A DNA stretch of 64,000 nt from Symbiodinium kawagutii (taxonomy: Eukaryota > Sar > Dinophyceae > Suessiales > Symbiodiniaceae). Made by a program: the position numbers and the translations under genes. The stretch lies in NCBI GenBank assembly GCA_009767595.1, contig VSDK01027706.1, positions 512,423 through 576,422 on the forward strand, read 5' to 3'. The first letter of the stretch is position 1, and each line of letters opens with the position of its first letter. Shown one piece after another: positions 9,701 through 19,100 of this stretch. The notes under the pieces were generated by a model, which was given only the letters and a program-made list of their open reading frames with translations, did no database searches and was not told the DNA's origin.

Positions 9701-12285
9701 CAGTTTCCCTGATAAACTTGTCAGTATCTTCGGCTTCTTCAGCTTCTTCCCTGGCTACTTTTCGCATCTTTTTTTGTGCCTCAAATTCAAAGACAACACA
9801 AAAATGAACAAATGATCATGTTGTTTTTTCTATTGCGTAAATTGATTTGTGTGATTGAAATCTTTCCCGACTACCCCACTAGCCTCCATAAGGTCGTCCT
9901 CGTTTCCTTCACCTTCAATTTGTTTGGTGATCTCCATTGCAGCAGCTACTGCTTCACGGTCATGTTTTGGCTCATCTCTCAAAGGTTTGGTGTCCTGAGG
10001 CATATATACGTTGGACATGCGCATCAAAGGTCGGTATGATGCACTCATCGTACGACATGAGAAGCACCCATGCATGGTACTGGAAGATCAATGTCAATAT
10101 TACGTGGAAGACTTATGATATGACGTTATCACACATGCGCTGAACCCTGCCTTAAAAGCTTGCTTTTCATCCTCATCATCACTTTTCAAAGATTCACAAA
10201 GACGATTTGTTTCCTCGATGGATTTGGCTTCTGGAGGTTGAAACGGTTTGCCTGGCCTGACATTGGAATTCTTCTCCTCTGAATCTGGCTGGGGCGAGAG
10301 CGAGACTGCTCCATTTGGCCAATGATAATATTCATCTCGTGGCTGGGAGTTCATATCATAATCGAAGTCCAGTGTGCCAACATTATCAGGTCCAGTACTG
10401 GCCTTTGAAACCACAACCTCGCTATCTTCTTCCATGACCGACATCTCAAACATAGGTTCCTCCTCTGGATCCTGAGGTCCTTCATCCTCTATCTCTATCG
10501 GGTCTTCCTCCTTAGGTTCTTCCTCCTCTACAACATTTTCTACTCCATCTCCCTCATCGGCATCCGTAGCCAGCAAATTCTCTTCTGCAGAGTTAGCCTC
10601 CTCGATGTGAAATCCTTGTTCATCCTTCTCCGGGGTTGCGACTACTTGGGTGTCATCTTTAAGATCTTCCTCATCATCCTTCATAGTTTCCTCCTGTTCT
10701 TCCTCCTCCTGCTCCTCTGGATCTATGTCATCCTCACTCTCTGTGGGTGAAATCGGTGTCCCACCTTCCAGATCTTCTCCCTGCTCAGCCTTTTCCCTGG
10801 CTGCCTCCAAGTGCAGAGATGATGCACTCCTGCCTCTGGAAGCTAGTTTCTTGCCACTTTGTGTGAGCTGCCCAGCTGCCTGCCAGTGTTTCGATTTGAT
10901 TTTTTGATTGATCAAGCCATCAAAAAATGCTCACTAAATTGCAACTGTAAGTTTGATATGTTATATTTGCAATGCAGTACAGTGTTACATGTTGTATGTT
11001 TCCCAGTAGCAGGTATCCCCCATATCATAGTGAAGACATAAATTACAAGTGGTAACTTACTTTTGTATATTCCGACTTCCTGATATCATGGCACCTTCAG
11101 TTTCGCTCTTATGACCTCCTTGATGAGAGACATTTTTTCTCTTCCTTTCCTGTGCACCAGCTATCGTTGTGATGCAGGTCATAGGGGGTTTCCTGGGCAT
11201 GTCTTTGAACATACCAATCTCAAGATAAGTGCCGGCCTAGCAGAAGGGTTTCGCTGAAATCTCATCATCGCATATGAGGTGAAAGATCGGATTACTCCAC
11301 TTTCAAGCTCTGCCCAGGCCTGGATGGAACATGTCATGGGTTCCGTGATCTTTGTTGTTATCAGCTGATCGATGGTCGACGATAAGTTGATTCATTGGTG
11401 ATACTGGATGATGAATCAGTGGTTCAGTATCATCACAGGTTTCTGATTTTGGAGTCAGATTACCCTGGCAGTAAAATTGACTGAGTTCTGCGCCATATGT
11501 TCAAGGCGACTCCGAAGGTTGGGGTTGAGTGAATACTTCTGCGATGCCCAGCACAAGGCTTCCTAAGCCCAACCAGATCACTCTGGTAAATCATGCATTT
11601 TTCACTGCGCTGCATGAGCAAGATAATTTCAGAAAAAAACATATAAGAAAGAAACTGCAATCAAGTTACTTTCAATTCGGTATCCACAGGTAGTTGGTCA
11701 GCGAACGATGCACAATAGCTGAGCAAGAAGTTTCCATTTTTTGCATCTTCGATCTGACATGATTGAGCTCATGAATAGAATCGCGACACAAGATGTTTGC
11801 GTGTTGGCAATGATTTCAACGATATAGCCACTAGTGAGTGATTGCTGGTTGCATTTGTGGCCAATGCCTCGTGCTCTTTTATGGTCTCGGACTTTTCGAA
11901 TCGAGAGAGGAAGCCAAAACGAGGTACCTAAGGAAGGCACCAGACATGGTGCGCAATACATGTGAACTTTGTTAACCCTCACGATCGATGATAAATGTCA
12001 AGATAAGGTACTTTCTTCTCAGATGCTCCCCAGCCCTTCTGGACTTTGAGTTCTTTGAGGCGATTCTGCACATAGCCCTTCTCTTCGCAGATATCTTTGA
12101 AGAAGAACTGCCAAAACAAACATGGGGGCAACAAACCAGAACAGTCCAATGAACTATTCAAGAGTGTTCTGAAAACCACCAACAGTCACCGATCAACGTC
12201 AGAAACGAAAGTAGATAAGCTTGGAAACAGTGACCCTCCGCCCTGCCTTCAGCAGGCGGATTTGATCTTCGGAAGATCGAGACAT
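548..12285 (-). CDS. Large multi-exon gene, dinoflagellate PPC/EQP-motif family protein
   Basis: More than 20 exons were placed on the minus strand, giving over 1,500 codons. Exons in order: 12285-12235, 12107-12012, 11753-11670, 11538-11464, 11319-11215, 11149-11061, 10829-10146, 10043-9875 (or 9884), 9779-8778, 8496-8394, uncertain exons at 6.2-6.9 kb, 6200-6145, 5894-5721, 5477-5329, about 5190-5070, 4950-4830, 4338-4228, 3343-3158, 2643-1961, 1855-1805, 1582-1329, 1215-886 and 772-548. Phases agree from the first exon to 8496, and again across most of the 3' half. The proposed start is ATG at 12285 (MSRSSEDQIRLLKAG); the stop is TAA at 550-548. The middle carries GPPCGSFVWLN and IEQPRSSVMPYFPY. 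From memory these recur in a large uncharacterised Symbiodinium family. The role is unknown. Splice sites are inferred and the 6.2-8.4 kb part is unresolved. Confidence 0.75.
886..1215 (-). CDS. Internal exon with SR-type and serine-lysine low complexity
   Basis: The exon opens after GCCGAG with ALTQYLVWDSDSQETT, then passes into an arginine-serine block (RRSRSPSQSRSRSRS), a KKSKKTQKSKSKKDKK block and a serine-rich end. It is exactly 330 bases, phase 0 to phase 0, with a GC donor at 885. The RS block resembles splicing-factor tails, but no RRM was seen, so no splicing role is claimed. Confidence 0.75.
1329..1582 (-). CDS. Internal exon of the large gene, WFTR motif segment
   Basis: The acceptor is GCCTAG and the exon starts in phase 1. 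Visible motifs are LMDEWLQCQGHWRQSTLY, RKWFTRPELAAKYG and a proline-histidine end PHPDCPSDP. The donor is GT (CCT|GTCCTC) in phase 0. The DEWL...W.QS..Y and RRWFTR pattern is one I associate with the same dinoflagellate family as the PPC core (memory, not checked). Confidence 0.75.
1805..3343 (-). CDS. C-terminal middle exons of the large gene
   Basis: Three exons fit by phase. 3343-3158 encodes WEIMPPSDRASEALAKAARL and ends at a GT donor. 2643-1961 is long, alanine/lysine/threonine-rich, contains EEGVPLGKPEIDDAP and ends ARYMRFFRSIRS. 1855-1805 begins KSTPPEIRSAGKAAYRR. The 1961 boundary fits a GC donor (CGCA|GCAACA) and the 1805 boundary a GA donor (CGTA|GATTCT). The RF.RSIRS...TPPEI junction reads smoothly across the splice, which supports the GC donor. 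No enzyme motif was seen. Confidence 0.7.
3475..3900. other. Intronic stretch with a short tandem repeat and an unresolved ORF
   Basis: At 3511-3595 the phrase TGGTCGTTCACGCTTAGAAA is repeated in tandem, followed by shorter CATTCACGCT repeats. Downstream, minus-strand frames stay open between 3861 and 3590, but no frame has convincing splice borders, so no exon is called. The stretch separates the exons at 4228 and 3343. Confidence 0.4.
4228..6200 (-). CDS. Core PPC...EQP module of the large minus-strand gene
   Basis: Exons: 6200-6145 (SYEKDKYEDSSHDILTVSG), 5894-5721 (FSAIHLVLKLKVGGMAHCGPP, then CGSFVWLN), 5477-5329 (ITTRLCMLLLLATVRG, then IEQPRSSVMPYFPY), about 5190-5070 (MAIYGSPSLKPTQLFGTAP), 4950-4830 (LFGKTSKALRAKVAARAK) and 4338-4228 (GGSEVLKRSMYGDDAQ). 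The 5721 donor is best read as GA (CA|GAGACT). The 4830 donor is canonical GTGAGT. PPC followed about 60 residues later by E[QN]P recalls motifs IV and VI of cytosine-C5 methyltransferases (PC and ENV). That likeness is weak and unproven: no SAM-binding motif or target-recognition region was found. Confidence 0.7.
6239..6485 (-). CDS. Possible exon of the large gene, strand uncertain
   Basis: After TTGCTGCAG the minus strand stays open (PIPVNDLAPSLSWRTSSG, then DSDSDTVRRKEKHESQQ) to TAG near 6239. The plus strand is also open here and gives SESECSTPEDVLQLSEGARS, which is equally protein-like. Gene context favours minus, but neither donor nor phase settles it. Confidence 0.3.
6724..6926 (-). 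CDS. Probable exon of the large gene
   Basis: The acceptor ACCCCAG is followed by a frame reading SKKPPGLPMLYETEMNPAS and then GYRSTGMMVKGGSEAPNN, open to TAA at 6726-6724. An inner acceptor CCACCAG|GT would join in phase 1 with the exon ending near 8394 or 8421. The 3' end is unclear because no good donor precedes the stop. Confidence 0.45.
6950..8390. other. Unresolved intronic region with overlapping open frames
   Basis: Plus-strand frames at 7095-7487 and 7451-7843 stay open for about 130 codons each, and the minus strand is also open in parts. None has splice borders matching the neighbouring minus-strand exons. I record it as intron or undetected exon sequence of the large gene. Confidence 0.4.
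8394..10829 (-). CDS. Charged, probably disordered module of the large minus-strand gene
   Basis: 10829-10146 is strongly acidic (EEQEEEEQEE, EEPKEEDPIEIEDEG) and ends KQAFKAG at a GT donor in phase 2. 10043-9875 (or 9884) contains SNVYMPQDTKPLRDEPKHDR. 9779-8778 is exactly 1002 bases and holds an RGRGRGRGRGGRGRG block, lysine-rich stretches and a KEGKEGKEGK repeat; it ends at a GC donor (GAG|GCGAAA). 8496-8394 encodes EEAFREFMDFLNKQPI. All junction phases agree. RGG-like and K/E-rich tracts suggest nucleic-acid contact or a disordered linker, inferred from composition. Confidence 0.75.
11061..12285 (-). CDS. 5' module of the large minus-strand gene, six small exons
   Basis: Six exons of 51, 96, 84, 75, 105 and 89 bases join without a phase conflict. 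Donors are GTCACT, GTACCT, GTAACT, GTAATC, GTATGT and GTAAGT. Peptides include MSRSSEDQIRLLKAGRR, FFFKDICEEKGYVQNRLKEL, NGNFLLSYCASFADQLPVD, YSLNPNLRSRLEHMAQNS and WAELESGVIRSFTSYAMMRF. They look like helical, globular protein without a known signature. The start ATG at 12285-12283 is the first in the exon and follows an AC-rich leader. A trans-splice acceptor upstream is expected in dinoflagellates but was not pinned down. Confidence 0.75.
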
Positions 12286-13523
12286 GGTTCGTTTGGAAAA
12301 ACGAAGCAGCAGCAACGCAGTGCGGTTGCCGCGGCAAAAGTTGGCAGAGACCACCAAAGAAATGATGGCCACTGAATATTTCACAACATGGTCATATGTC
12401 ATAACTGGATCTATAAATTTCATTTTTCTTTTTTAGTAAAAGTGGTTTGTGGTGGCAATTTGCCAACGACAACTCGTAGTACCCCAACTATTGTTTGTTG
12501 AACTGGGCGCTATCAAATTTCATGTAGTGGTCTGAGCCTGAAAAATGCAAAACATAAAAGAACTCTGCGTAAATCAAAGACGATGCAAGTGCTGCAAGCA
12601 CTATTCACTATTCTCTTACTATCATGCTTTTGGTTCAATCCTAATTGCACCAACATCCTTTATTGGGAAATAGTTCTGGTTGGCATGCAAATCCCAACTT
12701 GCAACTTTCCGATTGCACAGCAAAGGGGTGGTTTCACCTCGCAGGTCTCCAAGGCAGTCATCGTCCACGTCATTCAACAGACCTGGGAACTGTATGTCCG
12801 AAAAAACATAGTCCGGTCAAAGTCATGGCGTGATCAACCACAGTATCCATCAAATATATGTTGTTCTCAACGATGTTCCAATTGATGTTTTGACTGAAAT
12901 GGTGGGATCTAGGTGAAAAGCTGAGATTCCAACATTGACGGAGACGCTTCTTCATTGGCAACCTTTTGTCGGTCTACCTTAGAATTTAGCTAGCCGACCG
13001 CTGGTTTCCCCCAAAAAAGGTTGCATTAGAAGCAGCCAAGTCTATGTTTTGGCCAAGCTGCATTTCAGCCCGATCAAACGTAACTGTAGTCCAGTTGGTA
13101 ACGCCATGGGCGATCGATGAAAGAGCTTTAAAGCTTGATTTGTGTTAACATCACTAGCTCTGGCCTCTGAGGATCTAGGCTAGGATGATCTAGGGTTGGT
13201 CAAAGGAAGTTCCATGCGGGGTGAGTGGGTCTGAGCCAATCTTGGCAAAGTCATCAACGGCTGGCCTGGGCAAGAGCAGATGGCAGCAGGAACACAAGGG
13301 ATCGGTGGGAACCATGGGAAATCCTATTAAATCCTTTAAATAATGGTCGAAGACCATTTCGCATTGGCCGTCTGCTCTTTAGAAATGGTCGAGTGTAAAC
13401 CACCATTTAAATTATGGTCTTCGACGCCCAGGGTATACATATAATATATATACACACGTTACTGTCTGATACATATTGTGAACCACAAGACCATGGTCAC
13501 GCCAAGAGTTTGGCTGGTGCCAG
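12286..13523. promoter_or_regulatory. Divergent intergenic region between opposite gene blocks
   Basis: The minus-strand gene starts at 12285 and the first supported plus-strand exon is at 13524. No convincing exon was seen between them, although short ones could hide near 13188-13219 and 13281 (ATGGCAGCAGG). At 13338-13430 there is a near-palindrome ATGGTCGAAGACCAT and a reversed partner ATGGTCTTCGACG. The region should contain start sites for both blocks. No TATA-like or other core element is claimed. Confidence 0.45.
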
Positions 13524-15351
13524 GACTCCGACAGATATTTTGTTGAAACGCTTGGTGCAGAAACAGCAACAGGAGGTGCGCGAGGGATCCGGGGGCGCGC
13601 AACCATTCACCATGAAATAGATGATGTAGGGGCTGGCAACCCTGTTACAACAGGCTGGTAGAAACCAGCTGCTTACTAGCCTTCAGGGCAAGTGGAAGCA
13701 TCGGGATGGTGGAACTCACCTCAAACTTTGGGGTGGCGCGGACAAGTCTCGCAAAAGATATCAAACTCATGGTCTGAAATGCCAGATGTATGAAGGATAT
13801 CCAGCAACTACTTTTTTAGTAGTTGAACAAACTAAAATCTTTGCAGACAGGTCGCCGGTAACGTGAACAGCTTTACGGATAGTCACCCAAGTCACCGTTT
13901 CCAAGTTGTATGATATTGATAGATCAACATGCAGTACTACAACTTCGATGAATTGAAGCTTCCTCCGGACGAGTTGGAACTGGTCTGTCATTGTACTCTC
14001 ATCGTTGGTCAGGATGATGTGGGTTAAAGTGGTTGCACTATTCAAGGACAGCCCTACTTGCTTGGGATCGGACTAGTGCCATGAGAATTGCAGTGTTGGC
14101 AAGCTGCCACCAGAGTGTTTGATGGTATTCAGGGCATGTTGTTAATGCTTTGTTGTGTTTCATTTTGCAGTTTACTGTATGGTTTCCGTAGCTTTGTTTT
14201 GCTTGTAGTCGTGTTGAATCGCATTGCGAAATTCACAAAGTCATGTTGAATCACATTATAGTCACATTAGTCACGTTGTTCAGTTTATTGTTTCCTTCGC
14301 TTACAACCTTCAAAAACTTTTTACGTCGCAAAGGCCGTCATGGCGGTCCACACCATGCGCCGCAGCATCATTGTTGGCCGCGGCTGGGCCAGGTTGAAAA
14401 AGCCAAGCAAGCAGCTGGAGAGGAGGTCGCTGGGGGCGGTCAGCCTGGTTGCTAAAAGGTGGGCCCTGCTAGCTATGCTAGCTTTTCACTAGGGCACGAG
14501 TTATGGCAGAGATGACTAGAGAACAAGTCAATTCAATCAAATCAGTTACAAAACCTAATATAGATGAATCACCTGATTAATCCTAATTATTAATGCACTC
14601 ATAGCCAGTTGGGGCCTCGCCTGATAGATTGTCACCAACCAAGTAGGTTTGCCAAGAAGTCAACAAAGGAAGTGGTTGATTCGAACTGCAACGGATTGCC
14701 ATCACGTTCGTTGTTGGTAACTGACCGAAAGTCGTTGGTTACTGCAAACTGTGCCAATCATTGGTAAAAATTGTTAACACATGTGAAACGAAACCATAAG
14801 TTCTGGATTTTCCGCATCGAGGTTAGTTTTCCACGGAAGTTAAGTGCTACATCATCAAAGACATTCTGAAGATTGAGTCATGTAATTGCTGTAATTCGCA
14901 GTTCTGAGTCCAGTGTTTTAAGTCCCAACCAACCCGATATTGTACATCAACGTCCGATGGCAGGAAGTATGTCCGAATCAAAGTCATTTGCCTTTAGCAA
15001 TTTAGCAATCCAGTAGCAATGGATAATCCACGAAGTAAGCAGCTGGCAGGGTTCACATGGATGGATCAAAAACCAGTGGTCTAGCAGAGCAGCCAAGCAA
15101 TGAATATACTGCCACAGAGCTACCCATGCGGTCTTGCCGCATAGCTCGTTTGACTTCGCTCGTGATTGCAAAAAATGCTAATGAGATAGTTGGTGATTGG
15201 TTTATGCTGGTTGTACATCGCTATGTAATGCCTCCTTTCATCTTCCAGAAAGACTTCAGGACCTCCGATGCTCACAAGTTGCGAGCGCGAGCTCGGACAG
15301 GTGCAGATCGTGTCAATGGAGTTGAACGCTGTGAAAGGCCGGCGGCATTGA
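13524..15351 (+). CDS. Plus-strand gene part, three phase-consistent exons
   Basis: 13524-13575 (TPTDILLKRLVQKQQQE; donor GTGCGC, phase 0), 14334-14458 (AVMAVHTMRRSIIVGRGW, then KKPSKQLERRSLG; donor GTGGGC, phase 2) and 15249-15351 (acceptor TCATCTTCCAG; KTSGPPMLTSCERELGQ to TGA at 15349). The third exon may instead splice at CAG|GTGCAG (15300) and continue. The protein is basic and unrecognised. The 5' end was not found. It may be the front part of the gene at 16.2-23.3 kb, because both lie on the same strand 0.8 kb apart. Confidence 0.5.
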
Positions 15352-15431
15352 TGGCAGATCACCAAGGGGGAGGTCCGATGTAATCTTCACTCGGAAAATT
15401 CTAGCGGGAAAAGCCTGGGGGGTAAAGGGGA

Positions 15432-15546
15432 AATGAGCGTTTCTCGAGCCATAGGGAACCCCCCAAGAAATGGTTGGAGTTTATAGACTACAAATGGTTG
15501 ATAAACTGGATGCCAACCGGGGTACCCCCATTTTGAGAAACCACCA
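15432..15546. mobile_element. R1 inverted-repeat MITE, complete copy
   Basis: The left end reads GCGTTTCTCGAGCCATAGGG and the right end CCCCCATTTTGAGAAACCACC. These are inverted partners, with about 65 bp of ATGGTTG-containing filler between them. The same ends occur at 34.87, 41.69 and 54.0 kb. The element lies in an intron of the plus-strand block. Confidence 0.65.
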
Positions 15547-15574
15547 AATGGTCAGTATTTTGCCACGAAATCCA

Positions 15575-15930
15575 TCAAGAAAAAGGTGATGGCGATGAGA
15601 TGCTATGAGGCAATCTGCCTGAGTCCCAAGGGGATGCTGGCCGTGATTGCTCACCAACACTGATAATTGAGGGCTTCGTTGTCCTCGTTGACCATCGATG
15701 GGAACATTGCCTACTGAAAGCCCATGGTTCCTTTAACAGTCGCAGCTGATTTGTGGATTCAGTACCTTCTCCTGGTAGGGGAAGGGGTTGACTTTCGGTT
15801 GGCCTTGTGGAAGTTGTGCTGTCAGCCCATGACCGCCAAGCCAAAAATGATGACTTCAGGCTCCCAGCCGTGGCGAAAAGCCGCCCACTAGACTCAAGGT
15901 GATGCGGGATGATTAGTCTCTGAAACAACG
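15575..15930 (+). CDS. Coding-like island, exon structure unresolved
   Basis: Plus-strand pieces look coding: VMAMRCYEAICLSPKG after an AG|G at 15594, GFVVLVDHRWEHCLLKAHG from 15672, and DRQAKNDDFRLPAVAKSRP ending at AG|GTGATG (15898). The last two would join in phase 1 through an 83-bp intron (15743-15825). The minus strand is also open here for 117 codons but is serine/proline/arginine-rich, typical of a shadow frame. I favour the plus strand. Confidence 0.35.
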
Positions 15931-16182
15931 GAGCTCAGGATCGAGCGTAGGTAAAGACCAACAACCCTCCCTTTCTAGCTCTACCGGTATAGCTCCGTAT
16001 GTTTCTCTCCTGTCAACGAAGTTCATTCATAGTCGGCATATGTCGGCATAGCTGCCATATCTCAGTTCCCCAGGCTGGTGGTTTGGAAATTGTTCTTATT
16101 TCCCCTAGTATTCACAAATGGTTGGTTGCTTGACTGACTTGCGCATATTTTTGCCGACTGGGTGGTAAGCACCACCAACCAG

Positions 16183-19100
16183 TCTTACATTTCTGGACTC
16201 CGAATGACGTTCGTTCCAGTGCAGGAGAGTTGGCTCGGATGAACAAGGCGAAAGCTGCCAAGTTGGAGTGGCTCCTCCTACAACGCTTAGCGCCCGAGGC
16301 AACGTCGTACGATTTCTGGGTGCAGTCTCGGGTTGGGCCACGGCCTTGGCTTGACACGGTGAATTTTTGCCAACCCATGAGCAGACTTCGTAGAGGGTTG
16401 CGAGCAGTGCTACTTTTGGTTGGTCGTTTGATTGATATTTTGAGTTCCCCTGGTAATTATTAACACATCGTTGGTTGACTAATATTTACGGGTTGAAACC
16501 ACCAACCAGTACTTGAATTCAAGCACATCTGCAATTGTGAAATTTGGCTCACGCGCAACACTGGAGCTTTTAGTCACTCATATATTGCCATGATTTGCCA
16601 CCATTGTGGCTGTTTTAGTTAGTTGTCTGGGCTGTTCACCGCCAATCCGAATCCCCCACCGGATTGCGGATTAGGGGGTTTGCGGATTGCCTCCGCTTGG
16701 GTGATTGCGGATTAAAGCTTTCCAGGTAGCTGCTGTTTGGGCATGATTAGGTTTGATTTTTCACGTTTCTCACCGCACTTCCGTGAAAACATGAGGCCAC
16801 AGAGCGTTTTTGGTTCAACGTTTCTCGCTTGGTCGTCGGGGGGGTGAGTAAGACAAGGGAGTTGAAAATCATATAGTATTAGAGGAATTCCTTTAACGAA
16901 GGTCCCATGAAGTAAACCTCGAAAGCCTCAGTCCTAGTCTAGGATACATGTTTGGGGTTTATTAGCTTTGCGCGCGGGTTCCCGGCTTATGATTTCCCTA
17001 CCGATTTTCCAGGTGGAGTCCGTGAAAGCCTTGTCTCAATAGTATTCAATAGTTCTCAAAAGAAGAAACCCTTCTGCAGTATCCCCGGAAATACCCCCCG
17101 AAAGCTCTAGTCCGAGCCTCTGTTGCATGTTCGGGGGTTATTTGCCTTGCTTGCAAGTTCCCCACTTATTGCTTCTCCTGCGGATTTTCCAGGTGGAGTC
17201 CGTGGAGGCTTTGTCTCAATATATTTCTCAAAAGAAGAAACCCTTCTGCAGTATCCCCGGACATACCCCCCGAAAGCTCTAGTCCGAGCCTCTGGTGCAC
17301 GTTCGGGGGTTAATTCGCGTCCCGAACCGGAGGAACGGTTTCGCCTCGGAGTGTCTTGTGGTCTTTGGGCTAGACAGGAAGAGCCCCCAAATTGGTCGTA
17401 ATCCACCGGATTGCAGATTAGAAGGATTACCCCCCAAAACGCGGATTACACGGATTAGGATTAGGATTAGCCACGTCGTGATTTTGAAGTGGCCAGGCCC
17501 AGAGAAACACATCTTGCCATTTTGGTTGTGTCTATGTAGCTAGCTAGCAATGATAAGTTGCACTTCCTCAGGGATGCCATGAAAGATGTCTAGTGAACAT
17601 AGGAGCTGTGACATTGAAGGTTTAGGCATAGGCACCACCGTGGTGCCTGAGTGGTGTGATAGCAATAAAGGAGGACCGGATGTAACAAGTGAAGTTAACA
17701 TGAGTTAGTTAATGCTTATTCCGGTGATCAATGTCCAGTACTTAATGATTTGTGAAGTAGCTGTAGGAGTACTGTTGCCACTCTTTATAGTGTTTATATA
17801 TTTGTAAATCATAATCAGTTGTGTTCATTAGTGATGGCCAAAATGTACCACGAGGACACAACGATGCAGGGGCTGGTACTTGTATCCCTATGCAAGCTGA
17901 TGCTAAACAGCAACGGGGATTTTGTCAACCTTCAGTCCTTGGTCTCAGAAAAAGGGGGTATTGTAAACCTATGCGCATCAATTCCATGTCAACTCTTCCA
18001 AAATAAGTCACTGGTTTGTCAATTTTGTAAGCGGGATGATGGGCTTTAGGGTGGGATCAACCCACTTACATCTGGCACAACTGTGGACGTGTACATCAAC
18101 ATACGCCAATGTGAAATCGCTTCGGTTATGGTCAACGAGAAGAGTCCGCCCTAAGCACTTGCTCATCAGCCGGTTGTCATTGTTGCTGGTGAATGATTAT
18201 CATGATTGCTGATTATGGTCGCTTAGATCATCATCAGCATAATTATTGCATTGCTATGTCGATTGGTCCGCATTCATAAAGTTGATCGTAATATGGTTAA
18301 TCACAAGCTATTCAAGGGAAACCAGGGGTGGTTTGCTAATCTATTAGATCTATGAGTCATGCGGATCCAGCATTATCAGCATTCCAGTCAGAGAGATTCC
18401 TTCATGCTCAGCTTGATGAATTCCATTGCTGCCACTCCCAACCGCAGCCGGTGCTCACGAACGTGAAGCTCTGCGACGAAGAACGCGAAGCACAGCTGGA
18501 GGAGCGTCGCTGCATCCCCAGTAATGGCTGTCTTGATTTCCCAACGGTGGCTACTGGCTGTTGGTTGCCAGGCCAGGAAATGTTCAAGGTATCTACGCTT
18601 CTTTCATAGGAGAGCAAGGCAGCTACCATGAGTAATGCTAGGCGAGTCATGCTACAGTAGCCATAGCCATTGTGATGGGAGTTCCATGGAGTTCCAATCG
18701 AATCCTTACAGGTCGACCGCGGTCGACCTTGTACCTTACAGCATGGCGTAGCCCCCCAGCTGCTGCCGCGGCCAGGAGGAGCGGTTGCAGAAGCTTTGGG
18801 AGTTGGAAGGCGGTGCCGAAGAGGAAGTGACTCGGCCTTTGACGGCGACGGCGACGCTTCGATGCGGTGTAGCAGCAATGGTGATATGGCGAGTTGGGTC
18901 AAGCAGTTAACCAGCAATTTCATGGGGGATAATACATGGCTATGGGTCAATATTAACCAGCAATTTCATGGGGGATAATGGTTGCAACCATTTTATAGGG
19001 AAAACGAGCTGGTGAATGATGGGGAACCAGTGGGACTAAGGGTGAACTGACCCACAGCCATACGTGATAACTTGCCAAGCCTTTGTTTTAAGGATGTTTT

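Noticed and set aside
15575..15928. 117-codon minus-strand ORF
   Set aside because: Serine/proline-rich, no acceptor or donor seen; plus-strand exons fit better, though not proven.
18408..18950. 180-codon minus-strand ORF
   Set aside because: It covers two plus-strand exons with matching phases and good splice sites; serine/arginine-rich shadow.
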